The position numbers and the translations under genes are program-made. Below the pieces are notes generated by a model that was given only the letters and a program-made list of their open reading frames with translations, made no database searches and was not told the origin of the DNA. This document shows, piece by piece, positions 8,656 through 15,423 of a stretch of 21,848 bases of DNA. Source of the stretch: Bacteroidales bacterium (lineage in GTDB: Bacteria > Bacteroidota > Bacteroidia > Bacteroidales > WCHB1-69); the NCBI GenBank assembly GCA_017527945.1, contig JAFXPL010000007.1, positions 1-21,848 of the forward strand. Reading direction: 5' to 3'. How positions within the stretch are numbered: position 1 is the stretch's first letter; every line of letters begins with the position of its first letter.

Positions 8656-10350
8656 ATGGAACTGAAACGCATGTTAGTGGCCAACGCCCTCCTCGGCATG
8701 GCCGGCGGCATCCAGTACCGCCATCTGAAAAAAGCGGACCAAAACCCGCGCAAAGCCAGCGAACAGACCCTTCGCGGCATCCTTGCGTACGCCAAGGACA
8801 CCGTCTATGGTAAGGAACACGACTTCGCCTACATTCTTGAGGCAGCCGATGACACCGAACTCTATAAACGTTACCAAGAAAAGGTGCAAGTAAATGATTA
8901 TGAGAATCTTCGGCCGTATGTGGAACGGCATAAACACGGCGAGGCCGACATCCTATTCCCCGGCAAGCCCGTCCTTTACGCCACCACCTCTGGCACTACC
9001 GCCGAACCCAAGTGGATTCCCATCACCCAGGAATACCTCGACAACATCTATGGTAAGATGACCAAAGTGTGGCTCTATAACTTCATCAAGAACCGTCCGA
9101 AAGTCTTCAGCGGCAAAATACTCTCCATCGTCGGCAAGGTTGTCGAAGGCTACGCTCCTGACGGCACCGTCTTCGGCTCCGTGTCGGGCGTTACCCAGCG
9201 TGACTGCCCTAACTTCGTGAAGGTGCTCTACTCTAACCCGCAGTGCGTCTATAGCATCGCCGACTACAACGCCCGCTACTACGTGCTTATGCGCATGGGC
9301 ATCGAACAGGACGTCACCCTTATCGTCACAGCCAACCCCTCCACCATCGTGGAGCTCCAGAACAATGTCAACAAGTTCTACGACGACTATGTCACGGACA
9401 TCGAGAACGGCACCTTGAACAAGAGCCTCGACATCGCGCCGGAAATCCGGGCCGAGCTGGAGGCCTGCCTCAAGCCCAATCCAAAACGCGCTGCCGAACT
9501 CCGCGCCCTCAAGGCCAAGTACGGCACTGTCCTGCCCAAGCACTACTGGCCCAACTTCCAGCTGCTTAACACCTGGAAATGCGGCAACACCAAGGTCTAT
9601 CTTGACAAATTCAAGGATTCGTTCCCCCCGCAGACGCTCCATCAGGAGTTCGGCTACTTCAGCTCCGAATGCCGCTTCGGGTTGGTGCTCGACGACACGG
9701 TGAACACCGTCCTCTTCCCCCATTTCCACTACTATGAGTTCATCAGCGAGGAAGATCTCGAAAACCCGAACCCGACCTTCCTGCAGCTGCACGAGCTCCA
9801 GCAAGGCAAGCGTTACTGCCCCTACGTGACCACTTTCGCCGGCCTTTACCGCTACAATATGAACGACCTTCTCGAAGTGGGGCCGAACTTCCAGAACACC
9901 CCGACGGTGCACCTCATTCAGAAAGTCAACGGAATCGTCACCATTACCGGCGAGAAGCTCCATGAGCGGCAGTTCATTGAGGCTGTGCGCGAGGCCGAGG
10001 AGGTCACTGGGCTCAAGACCCGTTTCTTCATCGGGTTCGCCGACCTGAGTATTCTCGGCTACAAGTTCTACTACGAGTTTGCGGACCAAAGCGTCACGCA
10101 GGCGCAGGCCGAAGCGTTCACCGAAAAAGTTGACGAGATTCTGAAACGCATCAACGTGGAGTACAAGACCAAGCGCGACTCCCTCCGCCTGAAGGTCCCC
10201 GAGACCTACCGCCTGATCCCGGAGTCGTTCGAGACTTTCAAGGCCCGCTGCATCGCCGAGGGCGCCCGCGACGGCCAGTTCAAGCTCCAGCTGCTCATGC
10301 AGGACGAAAAACGTCACGAGAAATTCAAGAAATTGATAGTTGAAAATTGA
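8656..10350 (+). CDS. GH3-family acyl-adenylate/amide-synthetase-like protein
   Basis: A 564-residue protein of the family named after plant GH3 (auxin-responsive) acyl-acid amido synthetases, part of the ANL adenylate-forming superfamily. The ATP-binding motif TSGTTAEPKW is at about residues 110-120, and full-length family features follow, including GYFSSECRFG, an acidic YYEFI segment, the LYRYNMNDL motif and the ITGEKLHERQ hinge. Plant members conjugate carboxylates to amino acids; the substrate and role of Bacteroidota homologues are not established to my knowledge. There is no signal peptide, so it acts in the cytoplasm. The start at 8656 is the first ATG after the leader repeats. The last codons and the stop lie in an AT-rich 14-bp repeat, so the extreme C-terminus (IVEN) is probably not conserved. 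The HAD gene follows 115 bases downstream. Confidence 0.92.
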   Translation: MELKRMLVANALLGMAGGIQYRHLKKADQNPRKASEQTLRGILAYAKDTVYGKEHDFAYILEAADDTELYKRYQEKVQVNDYENLRPYVERHKHGEADILFPGKPVLYATTSGTTAEPKWIPITQEYLDNIYGKMTKVWLYNFIKNRPKVFSGKILSIVGKVVEGYAPDGTVFGSVSGVTQRDCPNFVKVLYSNPQCVYSIADYNARYYVLMRMGIEQDVTLIVTANPSTIVELQNNVNKFYDDYVTDIENGTLNKSLDIAPEIRAELEACLKPNPKRAAELRALKAKYGTVLPKHYWPNFQLLNTWKCGNTKVYLDKFKDSFPPQTLHQEFGYFSSECRFGLVLDDTVNTVLFPHFHYYEFISEEDLENPNPTFLQLHELQQGKRYCPYVTTFAGLYRYNMNDLLEVGPNFQNTPTVHLIQKVNGIVTITGEKLHERQFIEAVREAEEVTGLKTRFFIGFADLSILGYKFYYEFADQSVTQAQAEAFTEKVDEILKRINVEYKTKRDSLRLKVPETYRLIPESFETFKARCIAEGARDGQFKLQLLMQDEKRHEKFKKLIVEN

Positions 10351-10363
10351 TAATTGAAAATTG
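10332..10363 (+). repeat. AT-rich 14-bp tandem repeat spanning the GH3 stop codon
   Basis: ATTGATAGTTGAAA is followed by ATTGATAATTGAAA (one mismatch) and a further ATTG. The stop codon TGA at 10348-10350 is part of the second unit, and the last codons of the gene are repeat sequence. Elements of this TTGAAAATTGATAATT type are common between genes in Bacteroidota. Confidence 0.8.
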
Positions 10364-10417
10364 TGGGGTTGCTCGTTTGGGAGTGGAATTGGCTATAAAC
10401 GTTGGCTGTGCCTTCCG

Positions 10418-10465
10418 ATAACCTCCTAAACCTCCTAAACCTCCTAAACTCCCTAACCTCCCTAA
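10418..10465 (+). repeat. CTAAACCTC tandem array abutting the HAD start codon
   Basis: After ATAACCTC come two exact copies of CTAAACCTC, then the variants CTAAACTCC and CTAACCTCC, then CTAA joined directly to the ATG at 10466. This is the same 9-mer family as at 8591-8623, again in the sense orientation and again in the place where a ribosome-binding site would be. Confidence 0.88.
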
Positions 10466-11074
10466 ATGAAAAAAATCATCATATTCGATCTCGACGGAAC
10501 CCTGTACGACAAGACGGGGCTGGCGCGGCGGTTGGTTTGGAAACAGCTGTTGCGCGGCTGTCTGCTCCTGCTCGTGCGCGAGCGCAAAGTGCGCAGACAG
10601 CTGCGCGGCCTGCATTTCGTCAGCGAGGAGGCTTTCTATGACGCGTTCTTCGCCGGCTTTCCCTGTCCGGAGAAAGCGCGGAGGTGGTATTTCGAGCAGT
10701 ATATGCCTGACATGGCGGCCGTTCTGCGCAAACACTACCGAATGGCGCAGTGGTTGGAGTGGAAGATTCCGGAGCTGCGGGATAAGGGACAGAAGATTGT
10801 GGTTTTCTCCGACTACGGGTTCGTCAGGGAGAAGTTGGCGGCCATCGGCTTCGACCCTCAATGGGCGGACCTTGTGGTGGATGCGCCGTCGTTGGGCGGA
10901 CTGAAGCCCTGCCGCGAGTCTTTTGAGAAAATCTGTCAGATGATGAATGCGCAACCGTCTGAGTGCTTGATGGTTGGTGATAGAGATGACACCGACGGCG
11001 AAGGAGCCCGAGCTGTGGGCATGGCGTTCGAGCGGGTGACAAAAGCCTGGGAACCGAATACGGATAGAGGGTAA
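10466..11074 (+). CDS. HAD-superfamily phosphatase-like hydrolase
   Basis: A 202-residue cytoplasmic haloacid dehalogenase-type hydrolase. All four motifs are visible: motif I IFDLDGT with nucleophile Asp8 and acid/base Asp10; motif II Ser115 (VVFSDYG); motif III Lys147 (GGLKP); motif IV GDRDDTDGEGA (Asp172, with Asp175/177). The cap between motif I and II (about residues 15-100) is helical and basic, as in subclass I HADs such as phosphoglycolate-phosphatase-like enzymes. The substrate cannot be told from the sequence. A tandem repeat abuts the ATG, and no -7 box is clear in the gap, so the gene may be transcribed with the GH3-family gene upstream. It ends 26 bases before a strong bidirectional terminator. 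Confidence 0.9.
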   Translation: MKKIIIFDLDGTLYDKTGLARRLVWKQLLRGCLLLLVRERKVRRQLRGLHFVSEEAFYDAFFAGFPCPEKARRWYFEQYMPDMAAVLRKHYRMAQWLEWKIPELRDKGQKIVVFSDYGFVREKLAAIGFDPQWADLVVDAPSLGGLKPCRESFEKICQMMNAQPSECLMVGDRDDTDGEGARAVGMAFERVTKAWEPNTDRG

Positions 11075-11100
11075 TCCACCTGCTTCTGTATAGATATTGA

Positions 11101-11131
11101 AAAGGCTGTCCGAGACGTGGACAGCCTTTTT
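11101..11131. terminator. Bidirectional terminator between the HAD gene and ssrA
   Basis: AAAGGCTGTCC and GGACAGCCTTT form a perfect 11-bp stem around a 7-base loop (GAGACGT), flanked by A-rich sequence on the left and T-rich sequence on the right. It can end the plus-strand HAD transcript and the minus-strand tmRNA, whose mature 3' end lies at 11135, only 4 bases away. Confidence 0.92.
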
Positions 11132-11134
11132 CTG

Positions 11135-11524
11135 TGGAGCCGGAGGGAGTCGAACCCTCGTCCAAACATGCCGCAAGAATGCTTTCTACAAGCTTAGCCT
11201 CCGTTTGGTTGTCGGCGCCGGCATGGTACGGGGCACACCTGGCGGGCGCTTATCTTCTAAAGTTTCGCCTCAGCCTCGAAGCGCGGCCTTGGCTATCTGC
11301 CCTTTTATGATACTCCGTACCGGACGTTGGGCGGAAGAACTTCCGGGGGAGCACCCGCGGCTACGGACCTTGTCCGCGCGGCAGGATTCACAGCGGTTAC
11401 GCTGCGAATGCGTATGAAGTTTCGCCATTTATTTGGCATCGAGGGTTAATTTTTGACGGAATCAGCCCACAAATTCCGGCCTGCTTACATTCCCCCGAAC
11501 CTGCTGTCAAAACCAGACGGCCCC
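11135..11524 (-). ncRNA. ssrA: tmRNA (one-piece)
   Basis: About 390 nt. The 5' end GGGGCCG at 11524 pairs with CGGCTCC at the 3' end (one G-U) to form the acceptor stem, and the T arm GAGGGTTCGACTCCCTC is intact. CCA is not encoded after the discriminator A at 11135. The tag reading frame is at 11397-11426 and encodes GETSYAFAA followed by TAA; with the alanine from charged tmRNA this gives A-GETSYAFAA. tmRNA with SmpB frees ribosomes stalled on broken mRNAs and marks the products for proteolysis. The gene begins only 16 bases after the stop codon of a DUF1573 gene and has no clear promoter box of its own, suggesting transcription from upstream with 5' processing. Its 3' end abuts the bidirectional terminator. 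Confidence 0.95.
11397..11426 (-). other. tmRNA proteolysis-tag reading frame (GETSYAFAA)
   Basis: Resume codon GGC at 11426-11424, then Glu-Thr-Ser-Tyr-Ala-Phe-Ala-Ala and TAA. The pattern fits known Bacteroidota tags of the GE.NYALAA type, but the leucine at position 3 from the end is replaced by phenylalanine and the asparagine before tyrosine by serine. Confidence 0.85.
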
Positions 11525-11540
11525 GAGGATTAAGGCGGGG
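11521..11540 (-). other. Inverted repeat at the tmRNA 5' end
   Basis: CCCCG (just after the DUF1573 stop codon) and CGGGG (covering the mature 5' end of tmRNA) are perfect complements around a 10-base loop. In a precursor this hairpin would compete with the acceptor stem or present the cleavage site. Confidence 0.4.
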
Positions 11541-11960
11541 TTACTTCACCTCGCCTTTCAGTTGCAATATCACTCTGTCGGTGTTTGCGTTCGACAGCAC
11601 GGTGATTCTTTTGCTGATCAAGCCGATGTTCTTGGCCGTGTAGGTGGCCTTGATGGTGCCGGTTTTGCCGGGCATCACAGGTGCCTTCGACCATTCCACC
11701 TCCGTGCAGTCGCATGAGGAGATCACATCGTCGAGGATTAGCGGTTTCTTGCCGACGTTCTTGTACGTGATGGTCACCACCTTCACGTCGCCGACTTTCA
11801 GGGTGCCGAAATCGACCACTTTCTTGTCGAACTCGATTTCCGCGCCCGTGCCGGTGTAGGCCGTCTTGGCTGCTGGGGCCTTGGCCTTGCTCGTCTGCGC
11901 CTGAACCCCGAAACAGAGGCCTAAGCTGAGCAAACACACGAGAACCAGTATCTTTTTCAT
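11541..11960 (-). CDS. DUF1573 protein, copy A
   Basis: A 139-residue exported protein with a signal peptide (MKKILVLVCLLSLGLC..., cleavage near VQA|Q at residue 21), an alanine/lysine-rich linker and one immunoglobulin-like DUF1573 domain (about 40-139). The family landmarks are FGTLKVGD, the T.TYKNVGKKPL strand, SSCDCTEVEW (Cys83, Cys85) and P.M.GKTG.I. Function is unknown; the fold resembles ASPM/SPD-2/Hydin-type domains. The ATG at 11960 is chosen over one at 12002 because it starts the signal peptide and is preceded by AAGGA. It lies 19 bases after its paralogue and 16 bases before ssrA, so the three are probably one transcript. Confidence 0.9.
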   Translation of the reverse strand: MKKILVLVCLLSLGLCFGVQAQTSKAKAPAAKTAYTGTGAEIEFDKKVVDFGTLKVGDVKVVTITYKNVGKKPLILDDVISSCDCTEVEWSKAPVMPGKTGTIKATYTAKNIGLISKRITVLSNANTDRVILQLKGEVK

Positions 11961-11979
11961 TTCCTTGTGATTTAAAGGG

Positions 11980-12441
11980 TTAGTTGTTCGCTTTCGGTGC
12001 ACCGCTGTTGTTTTCCGGGGCGGCTTCCGTTGGCTTGGGATTCACGTTGCCCGTGATTTTCAGCACCACGCGGTCGTTCACGGCATTGGATTCCACCGTG
12101 ATGGTCTTGTTGATCTGGCCGATGCGCTGGGTGTTGTATTTCACCTTGATGGAGGCCTTCTTGCCGGGGGCGATGGGGTCCTTCGGCCAGGAGGGTACCG
12201 TGCATCCGCAGCTGGAGCGGCAATTGGTGAGGATCAGTTCGGCCTTGCCTGTGTTCTTGAACACGAATTCGCACTCGCCGTTGTCGCCTTGGTTGATCTG
12301 GCCGTAGTCATGGACCAGCGACTCGAAGGTGATTTCGGGAGTTTTCACTTTTTTGTTCTTTTTGGGTTGTTCAGCGGTGCTTTGGGCCATGCCGGCTACC
12401 ACAAGCGCCATAATCATCAGCAAACTGAATACTTTTTTCAT
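11980..12441 (-). CDS. DUF1573 protein, copy B
   Basis: A 153-residue exported paralogue of the next gene downstream. A signal peptide (MKKVFSLLMIMALVVAGMA|Q) is followed by a lysine-rich linker and a DUF1573 domain with HDYGQINQGD, the E.EFVFKNTGKAEL strand, and NCRSSCGCTVPSW (Cys74, Cys78, Cys80). The C-terminus is a Pro/Ala/Asn-rich tail of about 20 residues (KPTEAAPENNSG) not present in copy A. The ATG at 12441 is chosen because upstream codons to 12525 do not extend the signal peptide sensibly. The 105-base gap to aroQ has no clear -7 box, so it may be read through from the rny-divIC-aroQ genes. Function unknown. Confidence 0.9.
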   Translation of the reverse strand: MKKVFSLLMIMALVVAGMAQSTAEQPKKNKKVKTPEITFESLVHDYGQINQGDNGECEFVFKNTGKAELILTNCRSSCGCTVPSWPKDPIAPGKKASIKVKYNTQRIGQINKTITVESNAVNDRVVLKITGNVNPKPTEAAPENNSGAPKANN

Positions 12442-12546
12442 AATTTTGATGTTAAAATGTCCTTTTTCTGTTAGTTCTTTATAAAAATTTTTTCCTGCGG
12501 CCCGCAAGGCCATCCCACAGCCCAAGTCTCATTCCTCATTGACCGC

Positions 12547-13017
12547 CTACACCGCTGTAGGTTTAACCGGCCTGCCACAATTTTTCAGCAGGAACGATTC
12601 CACGGCCAGTTGGTAACTCTCCAGTCCGAAGCCGCTGATGAAGCCCGCGCAGGCGGCGGAGAGCACGCTCTTGCGCCGATACTGCTCCCTGCCGAACAGG
12701 TTGCTTATATGCACTTCCACAACAGGGCATTGTGCGGCTCTCACGGCATCCGCCAACACCACCGAGGTGTGCGTGTAGGCTCCTGCGTTGAGAATGATTC
12801 CATGCAAGTTCCGTGCCGAAGTGATTGCCTCTGCCAGCTCTCCGACGCAGTCGGACTGGAAGTGTTCCAGTTCCACTTGCGGGTATCGTTCGCGCAGGTG
12901 TGCGAGGTATTCGTCAAACGAGGTGCAGCCGTAGATGTTCACCTCGCGCGTGCCCAAGCAGCCGAGGTTCACGCCATTGACAATCATCACCCTTATATGT
13001 CCGTCCTGTTTACTCAT
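12547..13017 (-). CDS. aroQ: Type II 3-dehydroquinate dehydratase
   Basis: A 156-residue cytoplasmic enzyme converting 3-dehydroquinate to 3-dehydroshikimate in the shikimate pathway. The active-site residues of the type II family are present: Arg24 and Tyr29 in GTREVNIYG, Asn77 in the LNAGAYTHTS loop, and Glu101/His103 in EVHISN, followed by the helical GFGLESYQLAV end. The usual family signature has NGPN, REP and NPGA; here all three prolines are replaced (NGVN, REV, NAGA), so a strict signature pattern would miss it. Its start codon overlaps the end of the divIC-like gene by 8 bases, indicating translational coupling. Length matches the family (about 145-155). Confidence 0.93.
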   Translation of the reverse strand: MSKQDGHIRVMIVNGVNLGCLGTREVNIYGCTSFDEYLAHLRERYPQVELEHFQSDCVGELAEAITSARNLHGIILNAGAYTHTSVVLADAVRAAQCPVVEVHISNLFGREQYRRKSVLSAACAGFISGFGLESYQLAVESFLLKNCGRPVKPTAV

Positions 13018-13312
13018 AAAGGATCACAAATACGTCCTCATTGGGTTTGTGCATGTTCAGTTGCTCCCGGCCGTACTTTTCCAAAAGAGCCGAATCCGCC
13101 ACCAGTTGCTCGTAGGTGTAGATGTTGCCTATCTGGTTCTTGGTGTTGACGATTTTCTCCTCCAAATTGGCGATCTTGTGGTTCAGGTCCCGGTGGGTCT
13201 TGAGGTTGTGGTCGGAAAAGAAGAAGAAATACGCCAGAAACAGCACCGTTGTCGCCAAGTAGAGGATGGCGAACAGGCGGAAGCGGTTTCGGGTGTTCGG
13301 CGTGTTGTTCAT
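13010..13312 (-). CDS. DivIC/FtsB-like septum formation initiator
   Basis: A 100-residue bitopic membrane protein. One transmembrane helix (about residues 11-33, LFAILYLATTVLFLAYFFFF) is followed by a coiled coil (about 38-68) and a short C-terminal motif (YGREQLNMHKPNEDVFVI) typical of the FtsB/DivIC family, which bridges the divisome as a complex with FtsL and FtsQ/DivIB. It starts 3 bases after the rny stop codon and overlaps aroQ by 8 bases, so all three are one operon. Bacteroidota FtsB and DivIC names are used interchangeably, so no symbol is given. Confidence 0.88.
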   Translation of the reverse strand: MNNTPNTRNRFRLFAILYLATTVLFLAYFFFFSDHNLKTHRDLNHKIANLEEKIVNTKNQIGNIYTYEQLVADSALLEKYGREQLNMHKPNEDVFVILYE

Positions 13313-13315
13313 GGC

Positions 13316-14857
13316 TTATCGGGCATAGTTGACGGCGCGGGTCTCGCGGATGACGGTGATCTTGATCTGGCCCGGGTACGTCATTTCGTTCTGGATTTTC
13401 TTGGACAGGTCGAGGGAGATTTGGTCGGCCTCTTGGTCAGACACCTTTTCGGCCCCCACGATTACGCGCAGTTCACGGCCGGCTTGGATGGCGTAGGTTT
13501 TCACGACACCGGGGTAGGTGAGTGCGAGGTTCTCGAGGTCGTTGAGTCGCTTCATGTAGGCTTCCACCACTTCCCTGCGTGCGCCGGGGCGTGCGCCGGA
13601 GATGGCGTCGCACACTTGGACGATGGGGGCGATGAGGGTCTTCATCTCCATCTCGTCGTGGTGGGCGCCGATGGCGTTGACGATTTCGGGGCGTTCCTTG
13701 TACTGCTCGGCCAGTCGTGCGCCGAACAGGGCGTGCGGGAGTTCAGGTTCGGTGTCGGGCACCTTGCCGATGTCGTGCAGCAGGCCGGCGCGGCGGGCGA
13801 TTTTGGGGTTGATGCCCAGTTCGGCGGCCATGGCGGCGCTCAGGTTGGCGACCTCCTTGGCGTGCTGCAGCAAGTTCTGTCCGTAGGACGAGCGGTATTT
13901 CATCTTGCCTACAAGCCGCATCAGCTCATGGTGCATATTGTTGATTCCCAAGTCGATACAGGTGCGTTTGCCTAATTCGGCGATCTCTTGTTCGATCTGT
14001 TTTTTGGTCTTGGCGACCACCTCTTCGATGCGTGCGGGGTGGATACGGCCGTCGGAGACGAGTTTTTGCAGCGACAGGCGTGCGATTTCGCGGCGCACGG
14101 GGTCGAAGCTGGAGAGCAGGATGGCGTCGGGGGAGTCGTCGATAACCACATCCACGCCGGTGAGGTTCTCCAAGGTGCGGATGTTGCGTCCTTCGCGGCC
14201 GATGATGCGGCCCTTGATTTCGTCGTTCTCGATGTTGAACACCGAAACGGTGTTCTCGATGGCGGATTCCACGGCGGTGCGTTGTAAAGCGTTGACAACC
14301 ACTTTTTTAGCTTCTAAATTGGCGGTATGCTTGGCATCGTCCACAATTTCCTTGATCATGACCAGGGCGTCGGCTTTGGCTTCGTCCTGCATCAGGTTGA
14401 TGAGTTGCTGCTTGGCCTGTTCGGAGGTCATTTCCGCGAGGGATTCCAATTTCGTCTTTTGGGCGGTGATTTGCTCCTCCAGTTCTTTCTGCTTTTGGGC
14501 GACGGCGGCCATCTGCTTGTTGAGGTTCTCCTTCTGGGCGGCGTTCTCGCTGTTCTTCCGATTGAGGTCCTCCAGTTTCTGGTTCAGGGTGTTCTCCTTT
14601 TGCTTGAGACGGTTCTCGGCGGCGGAAATCTGCTGGTTCTTCTCGTTGCAGGCCTTTTCGTGCTCTGCCTTCAGTTGGATGAACTTCTCCTTGGCCTGCA
14701 GTATTTTCTCCTTCTTGATCAGTTCGCCGTCCTCTTCTGCTTTTTTGAGGGCTTCACGCCCGGACTTCGTAAGCTGCTTCTTCAACAGTGTATAGGCCAG
14801 GCCCAGTCCGATGCCGGTGCCAATCAGTATGCCTATAATAATTCCTGAAATTGTCAT
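13316..14857 (-). CDS. rny: Ribonuclease Y
   Basis: A 513-residue membrane-anchored endoribonuclease that starts mRNA decay. Domain order is textbook: an N-terminal membrane helix ([20 protein letters not shown]), a long coiled coil rich in Lys/Glu/Gln (about 25-190), a KH RNA-binding domain ([15 protein letters not shown], about 214-228, then [10 protein letters not shown]), and an HD phosphohydrolase domain with metal ligands His361-Asp362 (LLHDIGK) and HHDE further on. The length matches the family (about 515-520). It lies just downstream of the 6S RNA candidate and just upstream of the divIC-like gene. Its own promoter is not obvious in the 55-base AT-rich gap after the 6S T-tract. Confidence 0.97.
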   Translation of the reverse strand: MTISGIIIGILIGTGIGLGLAYTLLKKQLTKSGREALKKAEEDGELIKKEKILQAKEKFIQLKAEHEKACNEKNQQISAAENRLKQKENTLNQKLEDLNRKNSENAAQKENLNKQMAAVAQKQKELEEQITAQKTKLESLAEMTSEQAKQQLINLMQDEAKADALVMIKEIVDDAKHTANLEAKKVVVNALQRTAVESAIENTVSVFNIENDEIKGRIIGREGRNIRTLENLTGVDVVIDDSPDAILLSSFDPVRREIARLSLQKLVSDGRIHPARIEEVVAKTKKQIEQEIAELGKRTCIDLGINNMHHELMRLVGKMKYRSSYGQNLLQHAKEVANLSAAMAAELGINPKIARRAGLLHDIGKVPDTEPELPHALFGARLAEQYKERPEIVNAIGAHHDEMEMKTLIAPIVQVCDAISGARPGARREVVEAYMKRLNDLENLALTYPGVVKTYAIQAGRELRVIVGAEKVSDQEADQISLDLSKKIQNEMTYPGQIKITVIRETRAVNYAR

Positions 14858-14912
14858 AAGTGTTTTATATATATTAATTTAACGTGTTCGTTTGGTTGAG
14901 ACCCGATGTCTC

Positions 14913-15104
14913 AAAAAAAAAACCGCATAAGTCCCATAGGGTTTCGAAAAACTCCTACTTGATATGGTCGAAGGTGCCGTCGTTGCTTCGCGCTTCCCTG
15001 GGCTATGCGCCATCCGTGCGGATTGGGCCTGTTCTAGGCATGACAAGCGTCCCCTTCGTTTGTAATTCTGTTGAGTTTAACAAACGTATCTGGACTTATG
15101 CGGG
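14913..15104 (-). ncRNA. ssrS: 6S RNA candidate between zapA and rny
   Basis: The 12 bases CCGCATAAGTCC at the 5' end (15103-15092) pair perfectly with GGACTTATGCGG at the 3' end (14934-14923), followed by ten T residues (14922-14913). This gives a closed rod of about 182 nt ending in an intrinsic terminator, the length and architecture of 6S RNA. A 7-bp hairpin (CGTTTGT/ACAAACG) lies on the 5' side, and further short helices toward the apex. 6S RNA mimics an open promoter and binds sigma-70-type RNA polymerase in stationary phase. The position right after zapA matches the zapA-ssrS neighbourhood of gammaproteobacteria, and Bacteroidota 6S RNAs have been described. No reading frame covers the segment. 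The name rests on structure and context, not alignment. Confidence 0.78.
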
Positions 15105-15125
15105 ATGTCTATTTTCAAAGAACGT

Positions 15126-15422
15126 CTAATCAACGGGGAACTGTTCCGACAGCTCCTTGAGCGACTCCATCATGGGAATCAGCTCTTCGTCGTATTCCCT
15201 CAGCCTTTCCTTGTCTCCGAGGCTCTTCACCACCAAATCCAGCATCACCATGTTCGTTAGGTCCTGCTGGTCTTTATATCGCCACTTTTTCGCAAAGTCG
15301 AAAAGGCTGTCATTGATCACTTTTTCAGCTTCCCGGAAATAATGTTCCCATTCTCTCTTCACAATGACTGTCAGTGGGCGTCGCCCCAGTGTCAGTGTCA
15401 CTTTCACGCTGTCTTCTTCCAT
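15126..15422 (-). CDS. zapA: Cell division protein ZapA
   Basis: A 98-residue cytoplasmic protein that cross-links FtsZ filaments at the Z-ring. It has the ZapA layout: a short N-terminal beta region (VKVTLTLGRRPLTVIVKREWEHYFREAEKVIN) and a C-terminal helix forming a coiled coil (LLxLVVKSLGDKERLREYDEEL). It starts one base after the stop codon of the upstream coiled-coil gene, so they are translationally coupled. The 6S RNA candidate begins about 20 bases after its stop. Confidence 0.9.
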   Translation of the reverse strand: MEEDSVKVTLTLGRRPLTVIVKREWEHYFREAEKVINDSLFDFAKKWRYKDQQDLTNMVMLDLVVKSLGDKERLREYDEELIPMMESLKELSEQFPVD

Positions 15423-15423
15423 A

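Noticed and set aside
8953..10317. Minus-strand open frame of 454 codons
   Set aside because: It is the antisense shadow of the GH3-family gene. The product is a low-complexity Leu/Val/Glu/Gly mixture without a recognisable domain.
10325..11176. Minus-strand open frame of 283 codons crossing the HAD gene and the ssrA 3' end
   Set aside because: Its N-terminus is translated tmRNA T-arm sequence and its C-terminus is the 14-bp repeat; it is antisense to a clear HAD hydrolase and crosses a terminator.
11097..11417. Plus-strand open frame of 106 codons
   Set aside because: It overlaps the terminator and runs antisense to tmRNA; structure there explains the sequence.
12475..12540. Possible terminator after aroQ around TGCGGCCCGCA
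   Set aside because: The stem is only 4 bp with a 3-base loop, and the bases after it on the minus strand are A before T; support is too weak.
14898..14912. GAGAC/GTCTC hairpin next to the 6S T-tract taken as a separate terminator
   Set aside because: On the minus strand the T10 run precedes this hairpin rather than following it; the 12-bp closing stem of the 6S candidate already explains the T-tract.
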